A stretch of DNA of 64,000 nucleotides from positions 211,001-275,000 of the forward strand of contig MFFN01000006.1 of NCBI GenBank assembly GCA_001777915.1. The letters run 5' to 3'. This DNA is from Candidatus Edwardsbacteria bacterium RifOxyA12_full_54_48. Its GTDB lineage: Bacteria > Edwardsbacteria > AC1 > EtOH8. A program made the position numbers and the translations under genes. Every line of letters begins with the position of its first letter. The first letter of the stretch is position 1. This document shows, piece by piece, positions 25,724-33,805 of this stretch. The notes beneath the pieces are model-generated. The model was not told the DNA's origin and did no database searches. It saw nothing but the letters and a program-made list of their open reading frames with translations.

Positions 25724-26817
25724 AGATTTCTCTTTACAGCCGCCAGCACCTCCCCCGGAGTGATGCCGGCCAGGCATTTGAGGTCCGGGCAGAACTGGCG
25801 GTAACAGGGGGAACAGGCTGTTCCGGCCGAAAGCTTTTCCCCCCTGCCGTACAGTTCGATCTCCTGCTGGCAGGTGGGGCCGAACAGGGCGATCACCTTT
25901 TTCTCCAGGGCGATCCCCAGGTGCATGGCCAGGCTGTCGGCGCTGACAATGACATCCAGGCACGAGATCAGGGCCGCAAATTGCCGGATGTCAAGGTCGC
26001 AGGCCGTGGCTGCGGTTCCGGGGGCCAACCGGACTATCTTTTTGATCAACGGCACCTCGTCCGGCCCGCCCAGCAGCACCGGATGGCCGATCCCCTCCTT
26101 TTTGACGGCCTTGGCCAGCCGGGCATAGTTGTCAGCCGGCCAGGCCTTGGTGGGGAAAGCCCGCCCCACCCCGGTATTCAGGCCGATCAAAGGAAGCCGG
26201 CCCTTGTTCTTTAGCAGTTTTGCCAGGTATTCGGTTGCCCGACCTGTCTCCTTTTCGCTGGGGAGGTACTGGTATTTTTGATTGGCATATTCCAGCCCGG
26301 CTGATTCGATGACCAGCTGCTGGTAGCTTTTTCGGTTGCTGTGGAACTTCAGCTGGTCCGATAATCCCAGGTCATAAAGATATCGGGACCTTTTATCTAA
26401 CGGGACCAGGTAGCCCTTGGGATCCCAGCCGAAACCGGTCTTTTTATCAGCTTCCAGTATCGAAGCCAGGGCCGCAGCCCGGGGCTCCTTGTCCAGGCAT
26501 ATTATCCGGCTGAAATGCTGGACCGACAGCTGGGTCAGGGATGCCGCATCAAAACACAGCAGTTCATCGATGGCCGGGTTGTTGTACAGCAGCGGAGCGG
26601 CATCGTGGTCGGTCAGCCAGGTGATCTTCATATTCGGGCGGTGCTGCTTCAGGGCCGAGGACAGCGGGGTGGTCCTCAGCACGTCCCCCTTGGCGGCCAG
26701 TTTTATTATCAGGCAGCTTTCCTTCCAGGGGCGGTAGGTATTGCAGCCGACGCATTGGCTGGAATGTTTGCAGGGCCTGGCCCCGGCGAAATGGCGGCAG
26801 TCACTTTTCCAGTGCAT
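25720..26817 (-). CDS. GT9 family glycosyltransferase (heptosyltransferase-like)
   Basis: 365 residues. The two-domain GT-B layout of ADP-heptose:LPS heptosyltransferases is visible: LIIKLAAKGDVLRTTPLSSA, ITWLTDHDAAPLL, IGLNTGVGRAFPTKAWP, HPVLLGGPDEVPLI and ALISCLDVIVSADSLAMHLG .. VIALFGPT. It carries an N-terminal cysteine cluster C-x8-C-x5-C-x2-C (C7, C16, C22, C25) and a second C-terminal set (CSPCYRQFC .. C), which may bind metal. Family members build inner-core lipopolysaccharide. The start overlaps the sigma-54 regulator stop by 17 bases. Confidence 0.9.
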   Translation of the reverse strand: MHWKSDCRHFAGARPCKHSSQCVGCNTYRPWKESCLIIKLAAKGDVLRTTPLSSALKQHRPNMKITWLTDHDAAPLLYNNPAIDELLCFDAASLTQLSVQHFSRIICLDKEPRAAALASILEADKKTGFGWDPKGYLVPLDKRSRYLYDLGLSDQLKFHSNRKSYQQLVIESAGLEYANQKYQYLPSEKETGRATEYLAKLLKNKGRLPLIGLNTGVGRAFPTKAWPADNYARLAKAVKKEGIGHPVLLGGPDEVPLIKKIVRLAPGTAATACDLDIRQFAALISCLDVIVSADSLAMHLGIALEKKVIALFGPTCQQEIELYGRGEKLSAGTACSPCYRQFCPDLKCLAGITPGEVLAAVKRNL

Positions 26818-28297
26818 GGCCGTCCTGTTTCAGCTCTTTCAATTTATACTGCAGGGTCCGCAGGCTTATTCCCAGTTGGTTGGCGGTCCTCTTGCGATCC
26901 CCCTGGCAGGCCCTCAAAGTTGACAGAATATAGTCCAGCTCCATCTGATGCATGGTTTTTCCGGTGATCACCGGCTGGGCCTCGGGCTTTTGGGACAGCA
27001 CCGAACCCGGCAGGTCCTCCACCCCGATGATGCTGCCCTTGGTCATCACAATGGCATAGGATATCACGTTCTCCAATTCCCGGATGTTTCCCGGCCAGTA
27101 ATAGCCGGCCATGGCCTCTTTGGCCTCTCTGGTGATATCCGAGATCTTCTTGGCCGCAGCCTGCTGGGAGTTCTCCAGGAAATAATGGATCAGCAGGGGG
27201 ATGTCGTCCCGTCTTTCGCGCAGGGGCGGCAATTCTATGGTGACCACATTCAGCCGGTAGTAGAGATCCTCCCGGAACCGGCCCTCGGCCACCTCCTGTT
27301 TAAGGTTCCGGTTGGTGGCCGAAATGATCCGGACATCCACTCGGATGCTCTTGTTCTCCCCGATCCTTCGCATCTCGCCGTCCTGCAACACCCGCAGCAG
27401 TTTGGCCTGAATGGTGGGGGAGATATCGCCGATCTCGTCCAGGAAGAAGGTGCCCCCGTCGGCCTCCTCGAAAAGCCCCATCTTGTTGGCGGTGGCCCCG
27501 GTGAAAGAGCCTTTTTTATAGCCGAAAAGCTCCGATTCCAGCAAGGTCTCCGGCAGCGCCCCGCAGTACTGGGCCAGGAACATGGCTTCGCGGCGCGGCC
27601 CGTTGTAGTGGATGGCCCTGGCGATCAGCTCCTTGCCGGTCCCGGATTCCCCCTGGATCAGCACCGGCACCGAACTATCCAGCACCCTCTCCACCAGGGA
27701 AAGGGCCGCCAGAAATTTGGCCGACTTGCCGACGATATTATCGAACTGGTAATGGTGCCGGATCTCCTTTTTAAGTATCAGGTTCTCCTGGCGCAGCCGG
27801 GCCTGCAGCCTGGCGTTCTCTATGGATATGGCCGCCATGTTGGCAAAGGCCGCCAGGAAATCCTTATCATCCTCGGTAAAGACATTGGAGGTGGTGCGGC
27901 TGTCGATGTAGATCAGCCCGATTATCTCGCTTTGCTTTTTGAGGGGGGTGCACAGCACCGAGCGGATATTATACAGCATCACGCTTTCGGAGCCGGTAAA
28001 ACGCGGGTCGGTCTTAGCATCCGAGGTCAGCAATGGTTCCCCGGTTTCCATCACCTGGTTCAGGGTGGTCTGGGATATCTCCCCGGGCTTCTCGATATCC
28101 TTCTGCTCCAGGTTCCGGGCCACCTTGACCGACATCTCCTCCCCCGGGGCGTCCCGCAGCATTATGAAGCCCCGCTCGGCCCGGGTGGTGGATATCACCA
28201 GGTCCATCACCTTGCTGAGCAGCTCCTCAAAATCGGGGATGGAGTTTATGACCTGGCTGATATCGTAAAGGGCCAGTATCTCTTTTCTATCGGTCAT
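26801..28297 (-). CDS. Sigma-54-dependent transcriptional activator with GAF sensor
   Basis: 498 residues from the ATG at 28297; a TTG at 28318 is less likely. A GAF domain (about 20-160, e.g. GEPLLTSDAKTDPRF, SVLCTPLKKQSEIIGLIYID) is followed by a linker, then the AAA+ domain with Walker A GESGTGKE (216-223), the sigma-54-contact loop as GSFTGA (263-268, Ser for the usual Ala) and Walker B GGTFFLDEIGD. A Fis-type HTH ends the protein (RTANQLGISLRTLQYKL). It should switch sigma-54 promoters in response to a small ligand. Its place between the chemosensory and glycan clusters makes either a target (inference). I saw no convincing -24/-12 promoter in the window. Confidence 0.93.
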   Translation of the reverse strand: MTDRKEILALYDISQVINSIPDFEELLSKVMDLVISTTRAERGFIMLRDAPGEEMSVKVARNLEQKDIEKPGEISQTTLNQVMETGEPLLTSDAKTDPRFTGSESVMLYNIRSVLCTPLKKQSEIIGLIYIDSRTTSNVFTEDDKDFLAAFANMAAISIENARLQARLRQENLILKKEIRHHYQFDNIVGKSAKFLAALSLVERVLDSSVPVLIQGESGTGKELIARAIHYNGPRREAMFLAQYCGALPETLLESELFGYKKGSFTGATANKMGLFEEADGGTFFLDEIGDISPTIQAKLLRVLQDGEMRRIGENKSIRVDVRIISATNRNLKQEVAEGRFREDLYYRLNVVTIELPPLRERRDDIPLLIHYFLENSQQAAAKKISDITREAKEAMAGYYWPGNIRELENVISYAIVMTKGSIIGVEDLPGSVLSQKPEAQPVITGKTMHQMELDYILSTLRACQGDRKRTANQLGISLRTLQYKLKELKQDGHALEK

Positions 28298-28314
28298 GAT
28301 ATAGTGATTCCCTT

Positions 28315-29250
28315 TCAAGGAGTGCTGAATTTAGCTTCGGTTCGGGCCATGTTGCCCGCGGCATCAACATTGATCACTTTCCATAGGTATTCCTGACCGC
28401 CCTCCAGGGCCGCGTCGCAATAAAGTTTTTCGGCATATGAGAGATCACGATGCCAGACTAACGTGGCGCCCTTCCATATCTCGATCCTGATATCCTCTAA
28501 TACATTGTTATTCAACCAGGACAGGGTATCCGGAGGATTGAATACAGAATTGTTACCGGGGCTGATAATGGAGGGCCAGTTCAGTTCTGTGGGGACAAGA
28601 GCCACCGCGGTTTGCATCACAACTCCAGCGCTATCTAATGTTAAAGTTACGGTATCGCCTTTTTCCACGTTCGGGTCGACAACGCACCAAAAATAATTCA
28701 TAGATTCCTGATCCACCGCCAGGGTTTCCTGGGGAATATAGGTCGACCCCTCAATTCTGCATCTGAAGTTATAATACGCAGACAAGACATCCCGTCCATC
28801 TGTTAGCCTTCCTGTGCACTGGGGCAGTATATATATCGGCAACTGGCCGTCCCACATAGTATAAACGGCGCAAGTCAACACCTTGGCATTATCGATCCGG
28901 GGAACGCCCTTAAGAATAAAATTATGCTTCAGACGGCCGTCGGAGGGGACCGTGATGGTGTCCGTGCGGGCATGATAATAAGAATGCTCCACGGTAAGAA
29001 AATAGGTTCTCCCGCCCTCCAGATCGATGTTGTACTGGCCGCTGCTGTTGGTGCGCACCGAGAGGTTGGCCGGCACGGCGCTTACCACCGCATTGCCGAC
29101 CGCGCCTCCGCCCCAGGCCGACACCGTGCCGCTGACGCCGCTGCCGTTCACCGGGTCCAGCGGATTGTCCCGCTTGGCATCCGGCCCGCAGCCCAGGGTT
29201 GAAACCGCCAGCAGGCAAAGGGCTATGATAAAGCTGTTGTGCATTTTCAT
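28315..29250 (-). CDS. Lipoprotein with carboxypeptidase-regulatory-like domain
   Basis: 311 residues from the ATG at 29250, which overlaps the upstream stop as ATGA. A lipoprotein signal is clear (MKMHNSFIIALCLLAVSTLGC, cleavage before Cys). Next is a DNPLDPVNGS spacer and a CarboxypepD_reg-like beta module (VSGTVSAWGGGAVGNAVV .. RTNSSGQYNIDLEGG). The C-terminal 90 residues look Ig/fibronectin-like (INVDAAGNMARTEAKFSTP). It is probably anchored in the outer membrane or periplasm. Translational coupling to the DUF5683-like protein and the kinase suggests an envelope role in the same module. Function not recognised. Confidence 0.78.
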   Translation of the reverse strand: MKMHNSFIIALCLLAVSTLGCGPDAKRDNPLDPVNGSGVSGTVSAWGGGAVGNAVVSAVPANLSVRTNSSGQYNIDLEGGRTYFLTVEHSYYHARTDTITVPSDGRLKHNFILKGVPRIDNAKVLTCAVYTMWDGQLPIYILPQCTGRLTDGRDVLSAYYNFRCRIEGSTYIPQETLAVDQESMNYFWCVVDPNVEKGDTVTLTLDSAGVVMQTAVALVPTELNWPSIISPGNNSVFNPPDTLSWLNNNVLEDIRIEIWKGATLVWHRDLSYAEKLYCDAALEGGQEYLWKVINVDAAGNMARTEAKFSTP

Positions 29251-29960
29251 TTTGAGATGATGATATCCGCCAGGTTGTATACCCAAAATGATACTGCCAG
29301 ATTGACGGTAAAATTCCGGGTCTTATACCAGCTGTTATATGTTTTATACTTGGCTTCGATGTCTCCGGGATCGGTGGCGTCCAGGTATCGCTGGTGGCTG
29401 ACATAGGTCCCCAGCGCCGCCAGCCCTGTCCCGGCGGCAACCCCGGCCGCCCCCCATTTGAGGATCCTCCCTTTCCGGGGATCCCCTCGCACCGACTGGC
29501 CCCAGCCCGGCCAGAGGGATGATCGCCAGAGCCCCTGAAATTTGCCGGGCCGGCCCTTTTCGAACAGCAGGTTTGACCTGGGGTCACCAGTGGAGACGGC
29601 CCGAAAGAACTCTGCCTGGGCCCTTTTGAACACCTCTATGATCTTGGGAGAGACGAACTCCGGATTTAGCTCCAGCTTTGGTTTTACGGCCAGGATCTGC
29701 TTGAACCTTTCAATGGCGGCCGGCTCCTGACCCATGGCCACCAGGGAGAAGGCCAGATAGGTCCGGAAGTAGATGATGTCCTCCTGGGTAAACCCCGCCG
29801 TATCCTCCAGGGATCTTTCGGCGATTGCGATCACCTCCTGGAAATAACCATGCTCATAGGCTCTGATGACGGCGTTCATGGGGTTTTCCCGCTGGCCAAA
29901 GGCCCTGGCGGAAAGCAACGTGATCAAGGCCCCGATATATATGATATTTTTATTCATCAT
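29247..29960 (-). CDS. Exported TPR/DUF5683-like membrane protein
   Basis: 237 residues from the ATG at 29960 (TGATG overlap with the kinase stop). A signal peptide (NIIYIGALITLLSARAFG) is followed by two TPR-like helices (AYEHGYFQEVIAIAERSL, YLAFSLVAMGQEPAAIERF). The C-terminal half has the SSLWPGWGQSVRGDPRKGRI motif and a hydrophobic pair resembling DUF5683 (P-G-x-G-Q-x-Y type) membrane proteins. Such proteins are common in Bacteroidetes-like envelopes with unknown function. It is coupled to the PEGA kinase upstream and the lipoprotein downstream. Confidence 0.72.
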   Translation of the reverse strand: MMNKNIIYIGALITLLSARAFGQRENPMNAVIRAYEHGYFQEVIAIAERSLEDTAGFTQEDIIYFRTYLAFSLVAMGQEPAAIERFKQILAVKPKLELNPEFVSPKIIEVFKRAQAEFFRAVSTGDPRSNLLFEKGRPGKFQGLWRSSLWPGWGQSVRGDPRKGRILKWGAAGVAAGTGLAALGTYVSHQRYLDATDPGDIEAKYKTYNSWYKTRNFTVNLAVSFWVYNLADIIISK

Positions 29961-31669
29961 TGCAGAACGATCTGTTTTTCGGTGACCATGTCCTCGGCGA
30001 TCCGGATGGTCTCTTTCCATTCCCTCCCCTCCGGGCCCACCAGCCTGAGTTCATGCTCCCCGATGGAGATCTTTATCGGCTGGCCCAGGGGGGTGGTGCC
30101 GTGTTCGGCTCCATCGATCAATACTTTGGCCCAGGGCAGGACGCTGAGTTTAAGATAGCCGAATGCTTCGGGCAGGTCCAGCGCCACCAGGGCGGTGTCT
30201 CCCGGGGTTATCTGGACATCCTGGCGGTGTTCCCGGCGGTTGGGATGGCGCAATATCAGGGCATGGCGGCCGGCATCCAGTTTTAACGGGGCCTTGATGG
30301 GCGTCCGGTCGATATAATTGCCGTCCACATACACTTCGGCCCAGGGCTTGACGGAAAACCTGAGATAGCCCGGAGACAGAACCACCGGCAGAAGATCTAC
30401 CGTAATTGAAAACTTCTGGCTTTTTGCCAATGTAAATTCCGAGGTCTGGTCCTGATAGCCGGTTTGTTTCACCCTAAGCCGGTGCCGGCCGGTATCCAGG
30501 GTGTTGATGGCCAGGGGAATTTTGCCCTGATAGCGGTCGTCGATATAAACCCTGGCCCCGGTGGTGCCGGAAATATTCATCAATTGCCCCGCCTCTGGCG
30601 CCGCTATCGGTGTCGTGGCTGAGGTATCGGCCGGCACAGCGGCTGCCGGCAGGGTCCTTTTAAGGTACCGGCTTAGATATTTTATCCCGTAAAAAGCCGC
30701 GCTGAGAGCCAGGGCCGTGGCCGCAAAATATATGATCAGGCGCTTAATGAAGTAATCCCATCGTTCCTGCCGGGCCAGCTTAACGATCATTTCCTGATCG
30801 TCCTGCCGCGGCTGATAACTATCAGGATCAGCCATATACCGCGACAGGGCCTCGTTCCTGATCAGGGAATACGGCTCCAGGTCGGAGGATACCTGGGCCG
30901 ATCGGGAATAGCGGCGATGCTTGTCCTTCTCCAACAGTTTAAAAACCAGGTGATCGATGCCGATCGGTATCTCCGGATCAATTTTGGCCAGCCTCCGGGG
31001 CGACAGCCTTAAGGTTCTGTCGATGCTCTGGGAATGGGTCTCCCCGGCAAAGGGGTTATCGCCGGTCAGCATCTGGTACAGCATCACGCCGGCCGCATAA
31101 AGGTCTGAGGCCTCATCGCCCTTCTGCCCCTTTATCTGCTCCGGGGCCAGATAGGCCAGGGTTCCCACAAAAGTTCCGGGATCGGTGATGGTCAGGGCCT
31201 CCTTGGCATAGGCCAGGCCGAAGTCGGTTATCTTGACCACCCCGGATTTGGTGATCATTATGTTGGCCGGTTTGATGTCCCGGTGGACAATGCCTTTTTC
31301 GTGGGCATATCCCAGCCCGCTTATCACCTGCCTGATTATGAATACCGCCACCGTCAGGGGTGCTGTTTTTACCCTGTCCAGCAGTTGTTTCAAAGAGCCG
31401 CCGTCTATGTACTCCAGCACTATGTAATATGATCCCTCAAAGACGAAATAATCGATGATATCGACAATGTTCTGATGATGCAGGCCGCCCAGGATGTTGG
31501 CCTCCCGCTCGAACCGCCTGACGAATTCGGAGTCCTGGGACAGGTGGGGATGCAGCTGCTTGATCACCACCTGCCGGCCCATCTCCCGGTGGGTTCCCAG
31601 ATAGATGGTGGCCATGCCCCCGGTGGAAAGCAGTTCAACGGCCTGATATTTCCCGATGGCCTTGTTCAC
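29957..31669 (-). CDS. Membrane-anchored Ser/Thr protein kinase with three PEGA repeats
   Basis: 570 residues from a GTG start overlapping the CheW-like stop (GTGA). The cytoplasmic kinase domain (about 7-270) is complete: glycine loop LLSTGGMATIYLG, K37 in VVIKQL, catalytic HRDIKPAN (D131), DFG at 149-151 and the APEQIKG segment. One transmembrane helix (about 310-328) leads to a periplasmic part with three PEGA-like repeats of about 70 residues each (GARVYIDDRYQGKIPLAI; AEVYVDGNYIDRTPIKAP; AKVLIDGAEHGTTPLGQP). PEGA domains are thought to bind surface components. It could pass envelope signals to the chemosensory proteins encoded upstream in the same transcript (inference). Confidence 0.92.
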   Translation of the reverse strand: MNKAIGKYQAVELLSTGGMATIYLGTHREMGRQVVIKQLHPHLSQDSEFVRRFEREANILGGLHHQNIVDIIDYFVFEGSYYIVLEYIDGGSLKQLLDRVKTAPLTVAVFIIRQVISGLGYAHEKGIVHRDIKPANIMITKSGVVKITDFGLAYAKEALTITDPGTFVGTLAYLAPEQIKGQKGDEASDLYAAGVMLYQMLTGDNPFAGETHSQSIDRTLRLSPRRLAKIDPEIPIGIDHLVFKLLEKDKHRRYSRSAQVSSDLEPYSLIRNEALSRYMADPDSYQPRQDDQEMIVKLARQERWDYFIKRLIIYFAATALALSAAFYGIKYLSRYLKRTLPAAAVPADTSATTPIAAPEAGQLMNISGTTGARVYIDDRYQGKIPLAINTLDTGRHRLRVKQTGYQDQTSEFTLAKSQKFSITVDLLPVVLSPGYLRFSVKPWAEVYVDGNYIDRTPIKAPLKLDAGRHALILRHPNRREHRQDVQITPGDTALVALDLPEAFGYLKLSVLPWAKVLIDGAEHGTTPLGQPIKISIGEHELRLVGPEGREWKETIRIAEDMVTEKQIVLQ

Positions 31670-32040
31670 CCGGCGGTCCCCAGGGATTCTATCTGTGACA
31701 GGTCCAGCAGCAGGTACATCTGCGAGTCGGTCATGCCCAGGGCGTAGAACTGGGAGATCTCCTTCAGGATGGCCGGCCACACCCCCAGGGTCTGATCGTC
31801 CAGATCCACCAACCCCACGATCCGGTTCACCAGCAGCCGGATATCCCTGCCGTTCCAGGCACAGTTGATCACCCGGTCGGCCGGTCCGTCCTTGACGCCG
31901 AAAGCCTTTGGCAGGTCATACTCCTCTACCCCGGCGCGTTCGGCCCCTGGCGGGGCAGCCTCCCTCCGGCCCACCGAGTTTATATACTCGGCCGGCAGGC
32001 CCAGGTAGTGCGGCCCTATGGTAAAAGCCAGAATCCTCAT
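31666..32040 (-). CDS. Divergent CheW-like coupling protein
   Basis: 124 residues, shorter than classical CheW. The fold is suggested by LAFTIGPHYLGLPAEYINSV at the start, IRLLVNRIVGLVDLDDQTL in the middle and YLLLDLSQIESL at the end. The usual core that docks to CheA and receptors is weakly conserved. It lies four bases after a methyl-accepting protein gene and overlaps the kinase start (GTGA). It may link receptors to the PEGA kinase or act as a regulatory CheW. It is the most diverged of three CheW homologues here. Confidence 0.7.
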   Translation of the reverse strand: MRILAFTIGPHYLGLPAEYINSVGRREAAPPGAERAGVEEYDLPKAFGVKDGPADRVINCAWNGRDIRLLVNRIVGLVDLDDQTLGVWPAILKEISQFYALGMTDSQMYLLLDLSQIESLGTAG

Positions 32041-32044
32041 TTTG

Positions 32045-33805
32045 CTAATCGAACTCCGAAACCAGGGTGTTCAGTTTATCGGCCGACTGCGACAGGGTTT
32101 GGGCCACGGCGGTAAGCTCCTCCATCGAGGCCGTCAGCTGCTGCACCGCAGCGGCCACCTCCTGGGTGGAGGCGGCGGTGTCGATGGCCACGGTGGAGAC
32201 ATCCGAAGCCAGCTTGACCACTTCGGTGGCGCTCTTGCTCTGGTTCCGGGTGGCCTCGGCTATCTGCTTGACCATGGTCCCGGCCACCGCCACGGTGCTG
32301 TTGATCACTTTAAGCGACTGCTCGGTCTGGTCCACCGTGACCTTGCTGGCGTCGATAGTGCTCCGGCTTTCGTCGATGACCTCCACGGTCCGGGCAATCT
32401 CCTTCTCCACCTCGCCGATCAGGGTGGCCACCTTCAGGGCCGAGTTGCCGGCCTCCACCGCCAGCACCCGGATCTCATCGGCCACCACCGAAAAACCCTT
32501 GCCGGCCTCGCCGGCCCGGGCCGCCTCGATGGCCGCATTCAGGGCCAGAAAATCGGTCTGCTGGGAAAGGTTGGAGATCAGGCTGACCACCACCCCGATC
32601 TCGGCCGATTTTTTCTGCAGGTCCTGCACCTTCTGGTTGGTCAGAGCCGCCGAGGTGTATATCTCGGCCATCTTGGAGACCGCCTCGAAGGTCTTCTCGG
32701 CTCCCGATTGGGAGGCATCGATGGCCTTCTGGGAGGAGACCATGGTCATCCGGCCCTGGGATTCTATCAGCTTGATGGAGGTGGAAAGCTTCTCCACCTC
32801 CTTGGCCATCTGGGTCAGCCGCTCCGACTGAACGGTGGTGCCCCGGGATATCTGCTGAACGGTGGAGGAGATCTCCTGACTGGAGGCGCTCATCTCCTGG
32901 GAGGAGGCCGCCAATTGCTGGGAGCTGGCCGCCAGGCCCGAGGCCACATTGGTGATCTCCCTGACCATCAGGCGGATCTGCCCCACAAAACTGTTATAAG
33001 CCTGGCAGAGGTCTCCCAATTCGTTGTTGCCCAGCACCGGAAGCTTCCGGGACAGGCCGCCCTTGCCCTCCGAAATATTCTGCAGTATGGAGGTCAGCAG
33101 GGACACGGTGCGGTTTATCCCTTTGGCCGTAAGAAAGGCTATGGCCAGGGTGGCCGCGATGCCCAGGATTGCCACATACCAGATGCCGGGGTATTTGGCG
33201 ATGATCGACCCGAAAGTGAACGCCAGTATCATTATCACCATGAACAGGATTATCAGCCTCCAAAGTATGCTCAGGCGGTAGGAACGGCGGTATACTTTTG
33301 CGCCATCAGCGGTCCCGGCCGCCAGGGAGGAGACATAGGAGGACAGCAGGGCTTCTTCGATCAGGAATATCAGCGAGCCGGCAACCAGGCCGGTCAGAAA
33401 ACCGGGCAGGATCACCTCCGCGGTGTGGACCGGGGTGACCCCGGTGCCCATCAGCATCATCAAAAAGGCGCAGGCCGGAACCCCGATGGTGAAATGTCCC
33501 AGCATATGCAGCGAGGTGGCCAGGGGGAAATTCAGAGCCCTGGTGAAGGCCTGGTCGCTATCAATTTTGTCTGATGGGCTCTGGTTGAAATAGCTTATCA
33601 CCGGCTGCAGCCTTTTCCGGTTGATGATCTGTAATTCCGCGGCCAGGACCAGGGCCCAGGCCGGCCCGAAGAAGATCAGAAATTTCAGCGCGGTCGGCGG
33701 CAGGTCCACCGAATGGCCCACGAATACCAGCAATAATGGAACCCCCAGGAAAATGGCGATCACATCCGGAACGGCCAGGATCAGATTGAATTTGTTAGCT
33801 TTCAT
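32045..33805 (-). CDS. Methyl-accepting chemotaxis protein (multi-pass membrane sensor)
   Basis: 586 residues. The N-terminal half has about six transmembrane segments (within residues 8-240) instead of the usual two, with little periplasmic sequence. A HAMP-like region (about 240-290, [20 protein letters not shown]) leads to a long coiled-coil signalling domain. The conserved hairpin tip reads [35 protein letters not shown] and is the site that contacts CheA and CheW. No C-terminal CheR-docking pentapeptide is visible. The start overlaps the stop of the neighbouring receptor by 11 bases. The ligand is unknown; membrane or internal sensing is plausible. Confidence 0.92.
   Translation of the reverse strand: MKANKFNLILAVPDVIAIFLGVPLLLVFVGHSVDLPPTALKFLIFFGPAWALVLAAELQIINRKRLQPVISYFNQSPSDKIDSDQAFTRALNFPLATSLHMLGHFTIGVPACAFLMMLMGTGVTPVHTAEVILPGFLTGLVAGSLIFLIEEALLSSYVSSLAAGTADGAKVYRRSYRLSILWRLIILFMVIMILAFTFGSIIAKYPGIWYVAILGIAATLAIAFLTAKGINRTVSLLTSILQNISEGKGGLSRKLPVLGNNELGDLCQAYNSFVGQIRLMVREITNVASGLAASSQQLAASSQEMSASSQEISSTVQQISRGTTVQSERLTQMAKEVEKLSTSIKLIESQGRMTMVSSQKAIDASQSGAEKTFEAVSKMAEIYTSAALTNQKVQDLQKKSAEIGVVVSLISNLSQQTDFLALNAAIEAARAGEAGKGFSVVADEIRVLAVEAGNSALKVATLIGEVEKEIARTVEVIDESRSTIDASKVTVDQTEQSLKVINSTVAVAGTMVKQIAEATRNQSKSATEVVKLASDVSTVAIDTAASTQEVAAAVQQLTASMEELTAVAQTLSQSADKLNTLVSEFD

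Noticed and set aside
25724..25963. N-terminal extension of the GT2 gene at 24824
   Set aside because: It overlaps the GT9 gene and has no GT2 features; the ATGA overlap at 25723 is the natural start.
12371..28297. RiPP (modified peptide) cluster around the radical SAM/SPASM genes
   Set aside because: No precursor peptide, leader peptidase or recognition element was found; glycosyltransferases dominate, so a glycan or lipid pathway fits better.
26948..28396. Plus-strand open frame of 482 codons
   Set aside because: Antisense of the sigma-54 activator; no domain features.
32018..33574. Plus-strand open frame of 518 codons
   Set aside because: Antisense shadow of the methyl-accepting protein; low complexity (Gly, Leu, His), no recognisable motif.
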